The notes beneath the pieces are model-generated. The model did not search any database and was not told the DNA's origin. It saw nothing but the letters and a program-made list of their open reading frames with translations. Of a stretch of DNA of 12,294 nt, positions 1 through 7,157 are shown in pieces. Both the position numbers and the translations under genes were made by a program. The DNA is from Muribaculaceae bacterium (GTDB lineage: Bacteria > Bacteroidota > Bacteroidia > Bacteroidales > Muribaculaceae), in the NCBI GenBank assembly GCA_009775365.1, contig VSPM01000075.1, positions 1 to 12,294 on the forward strand. The letters are read 5' to 3'. The first letter of the stretch is position 1, and each line of letters starts with the position of its first letter.

Positions 1-75
1 TTGAAAGGCCGCCCAATACTCTATGTCTTTTGCTTGGTTGAAAAACATAAAGTTCTTATCCCGAACTCGCGTTAT
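1..75. repeat. Left terminal inverted repeat, probable end of an insertion sequence
   Basis: Bases 2-75 are an exact reverse complement of 12221-12294 (74 bp, no mismatch), and the match stops sharply at 75/76. Read outward on the minus strand it begins ATAACGCGAGTTCGGGATAA. After 27 bases an ATG at 48 opens a short frame (MFFNQAKDIEYWAAF) that runs off the contig. A sharp boundary followed by an outward-facing open frame is what the edge of an insertion sequence with its transposase start looks like. I do not recognise the family. Alternatives are a recombinase-type inversion repeat or an assembly-graph overlap; the repeat itself is certain, its nature is inferred. Confidence 0.7.
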
Positions 76-134
76 AACATTTAAAACAACCCACAGTTCA
101 TAAGACACATAATCTAAATCGAAATATCAAAATA

Positions 135-167
135 ATAGCCGCCCAGACTCTGGGCGGCTATCTTTTT
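135..167 (-). terminator. Strong hairpin terminator closing the oxalate operon, probably bidirectional
   Basis: Arms 135-147 (ATAGCCGCCCAGA) and 149-161 are perfectly complementary around one central base, so the folded form is a GC-rich stem of 10-11 bp with a small loop. On the plus strand it is followed by TCTTTTTA. On the minus strand, downstream of the AEC carrier gene, it is followed by TATTATTTTGATATTT. The position about 95 bases beyond the AEC stop fits the 3' end of the frc-oxc-AEC transcript. The plus-strand T-run could also stop transcription coming from the left, such as read-through from a mobile element. Bases 76-134 and 168-254 show nothing else recognisable. Confidence 0.8.
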
Positions 168-254
168 ATAGTGTATCTGCTATCGGGGACGGTTGTGCAA
201 TCATAAGTTGTTTATCTCCTGCTCAATTTAGATTATGATTTCAGTCAAGCAACC

Positions 255-1238
255 TCACGCTATAGCTCCGGAATTGAGCACCACGTCCGTGATCCATATC
301 CATAATGGACAGAAGCCAATAAACAATATGACAGAAAGAGTAAGTGAACTTGTGCCAGTAGCCACATAAGTGTCATACTCGTCAGCAATAATAATCCCTG
401 AGAAGGCAGGAGGAAGAGCAGCTGCAACCACGAGCATCTTTAGATTGAATGCATCCATATGGAAAAGCAGACCGAGAATAAGTACAACTGCAGGCATAAC
501 AATCATTTTCATGATTGAGCCTAACACAGCTTGCCAGTCTATAGAAATCTTTATCGCCGACAATGTGACGCCTGCTGAGAACACTGCCATTGAAGCATTG
601 GCCTTTGCAATAAGATCAAACGAAGGACTGAGGTATCCGGGCCAAGGAATTCCAACAATCACCCATACGACTGCAAGAATCGGCGCCCAGGCCACAGGCT
701 GCTCCAAAGCATGAATAACAGGCTTCCATGCACTCTCCTTTTTAGTGCTGCCCGGATTTTGTTTCTCGAGAGACGCATTCATCAGAGATAGCCCGACCGG
801 TATTCCGATTGCATTCACCACGATTCCAACTATAGCAACCACAAGAGCAACAGATGGAGAGGTGCCAAATATAGGCTCCAAGACTGCAAATCCGAGGAAT
901 CCTATCGTTGGAGACCCGCTGATAAGAGCACTCACTGCGGCATCGGCACCCGTGTTCTTCTTAAAACAGTATTTAAATATAAAATACACCGCCATGAAAC
1001 AGGCCATTATGCCTATCGCAGACACAATGGTGAGCTTTATATCTTTCACCAGATCTTCGCGAGATGCCTGCACTATAGACACAAACAAGGCTGCTGGAAG
1101 GGCAAAATCAAGCACCACCTTATTGAACTTCTTTGCATCTTCTCCGGAAAAAACGCCTTTTTTACCTGAGATAAAACCTGCAAGCATCACGACGATAATC
1201 GGGACTATGGCATATAATATTACATGAGAAATATCCAT
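255..1238 (-). CDS. AEC-family membrane carrier (YfdV-like), candidate oxalate/formate transporter
   Basis: A 327-residue, very hydrophobic protein with about ten membrane segments in two halves. The N-terminal half spans roughly residues 5-155 and the C-terminal half roughly 180-325, joined by a polar loop near 155-175. This is the layout of the auxin efflux carrier (AEC) family, which includes E. coli YfdV and malonate carriers such as MdcF. Family-like stretches include a VLDFALPAALF segment near residue 42 and an AAALPPAFSG segment near 273. It is the last gene of the operon, 78 bases after oxc. E. coli also keeps an AEC carrier (yfdV) with frc and oxc, so uptake of oxalate, possibly in exchange for formate, is the best guess. 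Substrate and direction are inferred from context alone; the well-studied exchanger OxlT belongs to a different superfamily. Confidence 0.85.
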   Translation of the reverse strand: MDISHVILYAIVPIIVVMLAGFISGKKGVFSGEDAKKFNKVVLDFALPAALFVSIVQASREDLVKDIKLTIVSAIGIMACFMAVYFIFKYCFKKNTGADAAVSALISGSPTIGFLGFAVLEPIFGTSPSVALVVAIVGIVVNAIGIPVGLSLMNASLEKQNPGSTKKESAWKPVIHALEQPVAWAPILAVVWVIVGIPWPGYLSPSFDLIAKANASMAVFSAGVTLSAIKISIDWQAVLGSIMKMIVMPAVVLILGLLFHMDAFNLKMLVVAAALPPAFSGIIIADEYDTYVATGTSSLTLSVILFIGFCPLWIWITDVVLNSGAIA

Positions 1239-1257
1239 AACAAAATATTTAAGGTTA

Positions 1258-1272
1258 CATCTTTAAAAGATG
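1258..1272 (-). promoter_or_regulatory. Small hairpin upstream of the AEC carrier start
   Basis: CATCTT (1258-1263) and AAGATG (1267-1272) form a 6-bp stem with a 3-base loop, 20 bases upstream of the AEC start codon at 1238. With the larger hairpin at 1291-1321, the short oxc-AEC gap is mostly foldable. It could tune translation or RNA stability of the third gene. No role is shown by the sequence itself. Confidence 0.35.
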
Positions 1273-1290
1273 CTTGTCTCATTCATGGAA

Positions 1291-1321
1291 TATAACGGCT
1301 TGAATAGGATATGCCGTTATA
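1291..1321 (-). promoter_or_regulatory. Intercistronic hairpin spanning the oxc stop codon
   Basis: TATAACGGC (1291-1299) and GCCGTTATA (1313-1321) make a perfect 9-bp stem with a 13-base loop. One arm includes the oxc stop codon (1317-1319). No T-run follows on the minus strand, so it is not a typical intrinsic terminator. It is better read as an RNA processing or 3'-end protection element that could set the oxc to AEC transcript ratio. Confidence 0.5.
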
Positions 1322-3068
1322 CTGTGTAATCAATAAGCGGGGCAGGATTGAGATAGCCTATATGACCACTCTCTTTTCCTGCATCAGGCGCTAACTGCAC
1401 ATCAATTATGCACGGCTTCTTCGAGGCAATGGCATCGGAGAGTGCTTTCGACAGTTCTTCTGGCGTGGTCACATAATTATGGTCACACCCGAACACCTCT
1501 CCCATCATGTCATATCTTGCATTGATGTCGAGAGTAGTTGGCGCCGGGTCATTCTCAATGGAAGAGTCATTGCTCGGATTCACGCCGATATTGTTATATA
1601 TTCCGCCATTGTTGAGTATCACTACTGTTACCGGAAGTTTGAATCTGCATATTGTGGCAAAATCCATTCCTGAAAAGCCAAATGCCGAGTCCCCCTCAAT
1701 AGCCACGACTGATTTTCCGGTGGCAACTGCGGCTCCTATAGAAGACCCCATTCCCATGCCCATAATTGCCCATGTCGCGCAGTCTATTCTATGGCGTGGC
1801 AATGTCATGTCGATTGTGTCGCGAGTGTCGTCAAGGGTGTTGGCGCCTTCATTAATAAGTATGACGTCTGGATTTGATGCAAGTACAGGTTTAATAGCGC
1901 TAAGTGCGCTCCAATGATTCATGGGCGATAGTTTCGCGGCATCAGAAAGTCGTTGCGCAAATTTCGCATTTTTAACTTTTGTCTCGCTCTGAAGCCCAGA
2001 CACCCATGAAGGATCAGTTTGCATCTTTTTCCCATCCATTTCTTTCAAAATAGCATCAAGAGCCAAGCCCATATCGCCAACAACAGGGGCTGCGATCGGC
2101 ACATTCACATCAATTTCCTGAGGCTCTACATCAAGTTGTATGAACTTGATTGCCGGATTCCATTTCCCTTTGCCAAAAGAGAGCATCCAATTAAGACGAG
2201 CCCCCACAACCATCACTACATCCGATTTTTCCATAATGTCTGAACGGCAAGAGAGAGCACTAAGGCCACCATTGTCAGGAAGCAATCCTTTAGCCATCGA
2301 CATAGGGAGATAAGGGATATTATAAGTTTCGACAAGTTTTTTTAGCTTATCTTCAAGTCTTGCGTAAGCAGCACCCTTGCCAATTAATATAGCCGGACGC
2401 TTCGCACCCATGAGAACTTCGACAGCTCTTTTAACTGCATCACTGTTAGGTGCTACCGGAGAATATAGATCTACAGGCTCATAAAACAGTTTTTCAGCCT
2501 CCTTTGCATCCATAATCTCTGCAAGTGCAGGAGTTGTCATATCTATATATACCCCTCCGGGACGTCCACTCACGGCTGCCCTGTAGGCTCGTGCAACAGC
2601 CGAAGGGATGTCTTTTGCATGGCTACATCTGAATGCCGCCTTTACCAGGGGCCTGGCAGTGTTAAGTTGATCCATTTCTTCATATGTGCCCATTTTCATG
2701 TCAACCATAGTTGGATCGGATGCACCTGAAATCTGAATCATAGGATAGCAGTTCACTGTGGCATTCGCTGTGGCTGTAAGACCATTCATAAAGCCTAACG
2801 ACGACACGGTAAGTAACACACCCGGCGTTCTTGTAAGATAACCGTGTGTTGCGGCTGCCATGCCCGCCTGCTGTTCGAACCGAAACCCAACAAATTTCAC
2901 ACCCACCTTCTGCATTGCATAAGCAGATTCCGTAACCGGGATGCCTACAAGCCCATATACGGTGTCAAGTCCCAGTCTTTTCAGAGCCTGTGCCAGAATA
3001 TACATTCCTGTCACCTGTTCGGGAAATTTTGGTGCGCCTTTAGTTTTATCGTTTGTTTTTGTTTCCAT
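1317..3068 (-). CDS. oxc: Oxalyl-CoA decarboxylase (ThDP-dependent)
   Basis: Converts oxalyl-CoA to formyl-CoA and CO2 in the cytoplasm, the committing step of oxalate catabolism. The 583 residues have the three-domain layout of ThDP enzymes: Pyr domain about 18-180, central domain about 205-345, PP domain about 385-565. The cofactor-activating Glu65 lies in FRFEQQAG, and the ThDP/Mg motif runs from GDS at 459-461 to NNGGIY at 486-491. Stretches matching Oxalobacter formigenes Oxc as I recall it include GTYEEMDQLN (127-136, with its active-site Tyr-Glu pair), VSGRPGGVYID, KGAAYA, MAKGLLPDN, PIAAPVVGD, EGDSAFGFSGM and the C-terminal lid PDAGKESG. These separate it from acetolactate synthase and other relatives. 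It starts 63 bases after frc in the same operon. No key residue appears lost. Confidence in the reaction is high. Confidence 0.96.
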   Translation of the reverse strand: METKTNDKTKGAPKFPEQVTGMYILAQALKRLGLDTVYGLVGIPVTESAYAMQKVGVKFVGFRFEQQAGMAAATHGYLTRTPGVLLTVSSLGFMNGLTATANATVNCYPMIQISGASDPTMVDMKMGTYEEMDQLNTARPLVKAAFRCSHAKDIPSAVARAYRAAVSGRPGGVYIDMTTPALAEIMDAKEAEKLFYEPVDLYSPVAPNSDAVKRAVEVLMGAKRPAILIGKGAAYARLEDKLKKLVETYNIPYLPMSMAKGLLPDNGGLSALSCRSDIMEKSDVVMVVGARLNWMLSFGKGKWNPAIKFIQLDVEPQEIDVNVPIAAPVVGDMGLALDAILKEMDGKKMQTDPSWVSGLQSETKVKNAKFAQRLSDAAKLSPMNHWSALSAIKPVLASNPDVILINEGANTLDDTRDTIDMTLPRHRIDCATWAIMGMGMGSSIGAAVATGKSVVAIEGDSAFGFSGMDFATICRFKLPVTVVILNNGGIYNNIGVNPSNDSSIENDPAPTTLDINARYDMMGEVFGCDHNYVTTPEELSKALSDAIASKKPCIIDVQLAPDAGKESGHIGYLNPAPLIDYTV

Positions 3069-3097
3069 AGTGTAAATCAGACAAATAATTTATAATC

Positions 3098-3124
3098 GAC
3101 TCTCCGGCTAAGACCCAGAGAGTC
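3098..3124 (-). promoter_or_regulatory. Intercistronic hairpin between frc and oxc
   Basis: GACTCTC (3098-3104) and GAGAGTC (3118-3124) form a perfect 7-bp stem with a 13-base loop. It starts 8 bases after the frc stop and ends about 30 bases before the oxc start. No T-tract follows on the minus strand (next bases GATTATAAATTA), so partial attenuation or an RNA processing/stability role is more likely than full termination. Confidence 0.5.
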
Positions 3125-3131
3125 ATCATTT

Positions 3132-4433
3132 TCATTTCTTCAATGGTTCGGTAGTGCCGTTGGCGGCAAACTGAGCAATTTCTTCTTTGGAATAGCCGAG
3201 ATTGGTAAGAATCTCGTCAGTGTTTCCGCCAAGCGACGGACACGGCGAATATTCCGGCTGAAAGTTCGACATCGTGAACGGGCAGCCCACAGTGACAAAC
3301 TCTCCAATTTCGCCGCCCTGATTTATTTTCACAAGCGTATTGCCGTCATAAAGTGACCCGTCGGTAAGTATCTCTTTAGTAGAAAGCACAGGGCCGGCGG
3401 GCACACCATATTTTCCGAGTATTTCCGTAACCTCGAATTTTGTCTTGTCGGCCGTCCATTTGCCGATACGCTCGTAGATTTCCTGTTTATGACGGTCACG
3501 CGCATCTGCCGTGTTGAAATCCGGATTTGTCAGCCAGTCCTGGAATCCCATTGCCTCGCAGGCTGCCTCAAAGTTCTTAGGCTCACGCTGCAATATGACG
3601 TAGACATAATTGTTGGCATCGATTTCCGAGTCATAGCCGCCGGCAGGTTTGCACTTGTAAGTCCAGCCAAGCACGCCGCCGCCCTCAATATTTCCGGAAC
3701 GCGGCACACAGTCGCCGAATTTGCCGTTAGGATATTGCGGGAATTGGGTCAGATAGCCGATCTTGTCAAGAGTGAGCTGGTCACGAGTCTTGATTCGGCA
3801 GAGATTGAGGCACGCGTTATGCATCGACTGATAGACAAAGCATCCCTCGCCCGTGTTGTTTCTCTGCTGCAAAGCGGCCAACAGACCTATGAGGAGGTGC
3901 ATCCCTGTGTTGGAATCGCCGAGCGCCGCTCCTGACTGGGTAGGAATGTTATAATCGCCGTCATACCATCCCGTGGTGGTGGCTGCTCCGGCAGTCACCT
4001 GCGCGATAGGCTCATAAGCCTTGAGGTTTTTATATTGCGACGAAAGCGGGAAACCCTTGATTGTGCCATATATGCATTTAGGGTTCAACTTGTGAACTTC
4101 TTCCCAGCTGAATCCAAGTTTGTCCATAGCCCCCGGATGAAGGTTTTCCACAAATATATCGCAACCCTCGATGAGTTTTGTAAGAATCTTCTTGCCGTCA
4201 GGCGTTTTCGCATCAAGTGTAAGCGACTTCTTGCCTGAATTCAACTGAAGATAGTAATAACTGGGAAGATCAGGATTGAATTGAAGCTCCTTGCGAGTGG
4301 CGTCGCCCTTTCCGGGACGCTCGATTTTGATTACATCCGCGCCGAGCCATGCGAGCATCTGTGTGCATGAAGGGCCTGACTGAACCTCTGTAAAATCTAC
4401 AACCTTTATACCTTTTAATGGTGCTGTTTCCAT
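3132..4433 (-). CDS. frc: Formyl-CoA:oxalate CoA-transferase-type class III CoA-transferase
   Basis: Transfers CoA from formyl-CoA (or a related donor) to oxalate, supplying oxalyl-CoA to the next gene product. The 433 residues match the usual length of about 428. The N-terminus KGIKVVDFTEVQSGPSC has Gln18 where O. formigenes Frc has Gln17. KAYEPIAQ carries the Tyr140-Glu141 pair, and SGAALGDSNTGMH supplies the catalytic Asp173, which would carry CoA as an aspartyl thioester. A glycine loop follows in GNIEGGGVLGW, and HTDE-like NTDEIL lies near the C-terminus. Compared from memory with O. formigenes Frc, the oxalate-pocket Trp48 is Glu49 here, the GGGGQ loop reads EGGGV, and there is a short insertion (KPAGGYDSE). 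Donor or acceptor preference may therefore differ (acetyl- or succinyl-CoA:oxalate transferases are relatives). Adjacent oxc strongly supports oxalate as acceptor. First gene of the operon; no clear promoter was found in the roughly 100 bases upstream. Confidence 0.9.
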   Translation of the reverse strand: METAPLKGIKVVDFTEVQSGPSCTQMLAWLGADVIKIERPGKGDATRKELQFNPDLPSYYYLQLNSGKKSLTLDAKTPDGKKILTKLIEGCDIFVENLHPGAMDKLGFSWEEVHKLNPKCIYGTIKGFPLSSQYKNLKAYEPIAQVTAGAATTTGWYDGDYNIPTQSGAALGDSNTGMHLLIGLLAALQQRNNTGEGCFVYQSMHNACLNLCRIKTRDQLTLDKIGYLTQFPQYPNGKFGDCVPRSGNIEGGGVLGWTYKCKPAGGYDSEIDANNYVYVILQREPKNFEAACEAMGFQDWLTNPDFNTADARDRHKQEIYERIGKWTADKTKFEVTEILGKYGVPAGPVLSTKEILTDGSLYDGNTLVKINQGGEIGEFVTVGCPFTMSNFQPEYSPCPSLGGNTDEILTNLGYSKEEIAQFAANGTTEPLKK

Positions 4434-4536
4434 AATATAATTAAATTTTTAAGCACCGGCCTGCTGCTTTTATTCCGGCTGACGCCAAACAAGACCGGTC
4501 ATGAATACTTTAATCTTATTTACATATTAGTAACGC

Positions 4537-5099
4537 TTACAAATTATTTTTTGTTCGTAAAATTGAAACTGCAAAAAAAAGAGGCAGCGGCTTTCTCTGA
4601 ACCGATCCCAAGAGCTCGGGCATCCCCTCCAGAAGGAAACATTATATAAATGTCTTCATTTCTCATGGGTGAATTCGGGTCGTCAAGATATTTGCCGGCA
4701 AGCCAGTCTATGAGAGCAAGCTGCTTAGGATAGATCGCGGCCTTGTCAAGAAGCCCGTTGACTGCATTCCGCGCCGTGGCGGGTTCTGCCATAGAGAGTA
4801 GCGCCCAGAAATCAACCAGACTCTGTTCCACATACACCGTGTCCGAAAGCTGTTCGCGCCCCCGGAAATCATACCTGTCCCAATAATGCATAACAGCAAA
4901 TTCCGCCCTCTTCACAGGATCGGTTATGGAATCGGGCACAGCGGGGAGAGGATAGCCCGCTGCGCCGCTTTCTGCCGCCCCGGCACCGGAAGTTGTGGAA
5001 GAGCCTCCGCACGACGCCAAAAAGGGCGACAGCTATAAAAACGACACAATTAAACAATATTGTCATTAACGTCCGCATGTCTTCAAAGTTAAGTTTCAT
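4537..5099 (-). pseudogene. Frameshifted DUF5106-like lipoprotein gene
   Basis: Two overlapping frames look like one broken gene. From ATG 5099 the sequence gives a signal peptide (MKLNFEDMRTLMTILFNCVV...). At a run of five A/T pairs (5019-5023) the useful frame shifts, giving LASCGG, a lipobox, only if one T is removed (VALLASCGG). The body YPLPAVPDSITDP, HYWDRYDF, and KYLDDPNSPMRNE resembles DUF5106 lipoproteins of Bacteroidetes, which I recall as often continuing into a TlpA-like thioredoxin domain. After NEDIYI a second shift at 4637-4639 restores a family-like FLLEGM; this frame ends at TAA 4537-4539, so any thioredoxin half is absent. The ATG overlaps the upstream Arc-type gene by 11 bases, suggesting an original SPFH-Arc-lipoprotein operon. 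Homopolymer base-call errors could explain the shifts, but not the missing C-terminus. Family call is moderate. Confidence 0.65.
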
Positions 5100-5268
5100 T
5101 GTCAGCTGATTCCGGCAACATTCCGTAGCGTCGGAGAGCGTCGTGAATTATCCATTGCAACTGTCCGTTGGTGCTCCTGAACTCACGTGCAGCCCAAGTT
5201 TCCACGAGTTTCATGGTTGAAGGGTCAAGCCTGAGCAAAAAACCTTTATTGGCTTCTTTTGCTGACAT
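5089..5268 (-). CDS. Small Arc/MetJ-type (ribbon-helix-helix) protein
   Basis: A 59-residue protein, MSAKEANKGFLLRLDPSTMK at its start. The residue 9-16 strand (GFLLRLDP) followed by two helices (about 17-30 and 34-50, containing EFRSTNGQLQWIIHDALRR) fits the Arc-family ribbon-helix-helix fold. Arc-like proteins dimerise and bind DNA with the paired N-terminal strands. It begins 6 bases after the SPFH stop, so the two are almost certainly co-transcribed and perhaps translationally coupled. Similar small Arc-type proteins next to SPFH genes are, as I recall, common in Bacteroidales. Targets are unknown; autoregulation of the SPFH promoter is only a possibility. Confidence 0.8.
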   Translation of the reverse strand: MSAKEANKGFLLRLDPSTMKLVETWAAREFRSTNGQLQWIIHDALRRYGMLPESADNET

Positions 5269-5274
5269 ACTATT

Positions 5275-6213
5275 TTATTGATATAGACTCCCTGTGTTGA
5301 GAACCGGTTGAGCAGGCTCGTCAGCACAAAGCACCACAAGGAGATTGCTAACCATTGCAGCTTTCCTCTCTTCGTCAAGTTCCACCACTCCTTCTTTATT
5401 TAACTGGTCAAGCGCCATCTTCACCATCGACACCGCGCCTTCAACTATCTTTTCTCTTGCAGAAATAATAGCTGAAGCCTGCTGCCGGCGAAGCATCACG
5501 GCCGCAATCTCAGGAGCATAGGCGAGGTAATTCAGCCTCGCTTCCACAACCTCTATGCCGGCCATAGCAAGACGCTCGTTCAACTTATGCTCCAACAATT
5601 CATTGATTTCCTTGCCACCGTCGCGAAGTGTAAGTTCTTCGGTGTTGGAATCTGTGTCGTCATAAGCAAACTGTCCGGTAACCTCTCTAAGCGCAGCGTC
5701 ACTTTGGATGCGAACAAATTTTTCCAATGCAGAGTTGCTCACCGAACTGCCATTCAATCCCAGCGACTGCGAGTCGATGTCGAAAACTGCGCGATATGTG
5801 TCTTTTATCCTCCACACAAGAACCATGCCTATCAGCACAGGGTTGCCAATCTTATCATTCACTTTTATGGGCTCTATATCCATATTTCTGATACGAAGCG
5901 ACAATTTTTTGCGGCTCATAAACGGATTCACCCAATAGTAGCCTGTCTTTCTGCATGTGCCCTGATATTTGCCAAAGAAAATCATCACTCGAGCCTGGTT
6001 AGGCTCCTGCACAAAATAGCCGACACAACCCATAATAAACACTACCAACAAAACCGATGCGAGGATTACTCCAAGTGCCGGAGCATTATCCATAAACAGC
6101 ATTAGCGATCCAACCAGCAACGCAGGTATGAGCATGAATGTGAAGAATATCATAGCGAAACCGTTAATGGTCAAACCGCCGTATTCATACTCTTTGTTTT
6201 TCTCATGTTCCAT
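5275..6213 (-). CDS. SPFH (band 7 / stomatin-prohibitin) domain membrane protein
   Basis: A 312-residue protein anchored by two hydrophobic segments near residues 18-41 and 46-68. The SPFH domain starts at QEPNQARVMIFFGKYQGT (about 69) with TGYYWVNPF following, and runs to about residue 240. The charged helical part ELLEHKLNERLAMAGIEVVEARLNYLAYAPEIAAVMLRRQ, interrupted only by family-typical residues, is the segment that drives oligomerisation in this family. SPFH proteins form large membrane-associated rings that organise membrane patches or chaperone membrane proteins; the specific client here is unknown. It heads a minus-strand operon with the Arc-type gene and the broken lipoprotein gene, driven by the promoter at 6296-6327. 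Length and domains appear complete. Confidence 0.9.
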   Translation of the reverse strand: MEHEKNKEYEYGGLTINGFAMIFFTFMLIPALLVGSLMLFMDNAPALGVILASVLLVVFIMGCVGYFVQEPNQARVMIFFGKYQGTCRKTGYYWVNPFMSRKKLSLRIRNMDIEPIKVNDKIGNPVLIGMVLVWRIKDTYRAVFDIDSQSLGLNGSSVSNSALEKFVRIQSDAALREVTGQFAYDDTDSNTEELTLRDGGKEINELLEHKLNERLAMAGIEVVEARLNYLAYAPEIAAVMLRRQQASAIISAREKIVEGAVSMVKMALDQLNKEGVVELDEERKAAMVSNLLVVLCADEPAQPVLNTGSLYQ

Positions 6214-6295
6214 AATAATCTGATTATTAAGTTAAAATATTATTCTTCCCGGAAGATAATCCGAAAACAGCCCATATGATATTATTTTGATATTA

Positions 6296-6327
6296 CAAAG
6301 ATACATATTATATATTATTCTCACAAA
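6296..6327 (-). promoter_or_regulatory. Bacteroidetes-type promoter of the SPFH operon
   Basis: On the minus strand TTTG (6324-6327) is followed by exactly 20 bases and then TATCTTTG (6296-6303). This matches the Bacteroidetes housekeeping consensus TTTG, 19-21 bases, TAnnTTTG in full. Transcription would start near 6289, giving a leader of about 75 bases before the SPFH start at 6213. The -33 element lies in copy one of a 24-bp tandem repeat. Confidence 0.75.
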
Positions 6328-6355
6328 TTTTTTATATATTATTCTCACAAATTTT
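6308..6355. repeat. 24-bp tandem duplication covering the promoter -33 region
   Basis: Two exact, adjacent copies of a 24-base AT-rich unit occupy 6308-6331 and 6332-6355; the unit contains ATTATTCTCACAAATTT. The inner copy supplies the -33 TTTG of the SPFH promoter on the minus strand; the outer copy places a second TTTG 24 bases further upstream. Two copies are seen in this assembly and no third. Confidence 0.9.
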
Positions 6356-6560
6356 AGATTCTCAATCTCGACATTATCGTCCACATGACTTTCTCGCGGC
6401 TACCGGTCAAGATCGCCTTTCCCCCCTTGATTTTCAGCCTTCTCTCTAAAAGAGACAACACCAACTGGGAAGAACGAAAGAAAATCATAGAATGGTTCAT
6501 ACGCCTTTTCTAATCGGACTATATTGTAGTTAAGTTGGTTTGAATTAAAATGGGCTGTAT
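6356..6560. other. Intergenic stretch with no supported gene
   Basis: Together with the SPFH leader, promoter and tandem repeat this gives about 350 bases without a convincing gene. A 42-codon open frame on the plus strand (6385-6513) is present but has no recognisable domain, start signal or partner. I see no RNA gene or terminator with a T-tract here. Confidence 0.5.
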
Positions 6561-6980
6561 TCAATAATAGGTAAGTTTACGGGATTCTGTATAATTCTCT
6601 TTCCACATTCCATTGCTGTTATCCTCACCGTCTTCATCTATCCGATATTCCTCTTTTCCTCTGTATTCATTGACCCTCCTTTTCGTCCAATTACCATGTT
6701 CATCAATCTCTATTTCAGAATAAACATAGGTTCTGTAATGGTTACCGGATGAATCGTATATTGTCATCACTTTTTTTACGGGTATTTTTCCGTCTCCTTC
6801 ATAAAAAAGCTCTTCCTCTGCAGGGTCGGAGCCATTCTGAAAGTCATGTTTCCAGAGACGACCTTCACCATCGAAGGTGAATGTCTCCAAGGTTTGTCCA
6901 CTGTTGGATGATATAACACGCTGATTATCTGTAAAACTCAGATTCACAAAAGCACCCTCCTCAAATGTCTTGAATCTCAA
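6561..6980 (-). pseudogene. Unrecognised protein gene, probably a 5'-broken remnant
   Basis: The longest frame gives 139 residues, but its first codon is TTG (6980) and no ATG precedes it in frame. Charged and aromatic, it has YD-repeat-like patterns (TFDGEGRLW, IDEHGNWTKRR) and ends ESRKLTYY; the C-terminus looks natural. Upstream frames also look coding in pieces. A frame from 7081 to 6977 reads QLEKLVNIVNSVLGRDEFIYDDGFNR, preceded by an in-frame TGA at 7082-7084 and hydrophobic codons back to about 7130. Joining these pieces needs one frameshift near 6980-7015 and removal of one stop. This suggests a decayed gene extending to roughly 7110 or beyond. An intact short gene starting at TTG is the alternative. 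Function unknown; it lies between the nitroreductase and SPFH genes. Confidence 0.45.
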
Positions 6981-7157
6981 AGGTCCCTCATATTGATATT
7001 TTTCCTGTTGAAGCCATCGTCATAAATGAATTCGTCTCTACCTAACACGGAATTGACTATATTTACAAGTTTCTCCAACTGTCAGTTATTCGTCAGAAGA
7101 GAAAGAATGATGAGTGAAAGCCATTCATGTCATAACATGCCTGCTGATAGGATATCC

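Noticed and set aside
370..1227. Plus-strand open frames opposite the AEC carrier gene
   Set aside because: They lie antisense to a clearly coding membrane protein and have no domain-like sequence or signals; they are frame shadows.
6385..6513. A 42-codon plus-strand open frame after the tandem repeat
   Set aside because: No recognised motif, no promoter, no partner gene and a length easily reached by chance.
7126..7139. Small inverted repeat CATGT-CATA-ACATG after the nitroreductase gene
   Set aside because: Only 5-bp arms, no T-run, and it lies in a likely decayed coding region; chance is a sufficient explanation.
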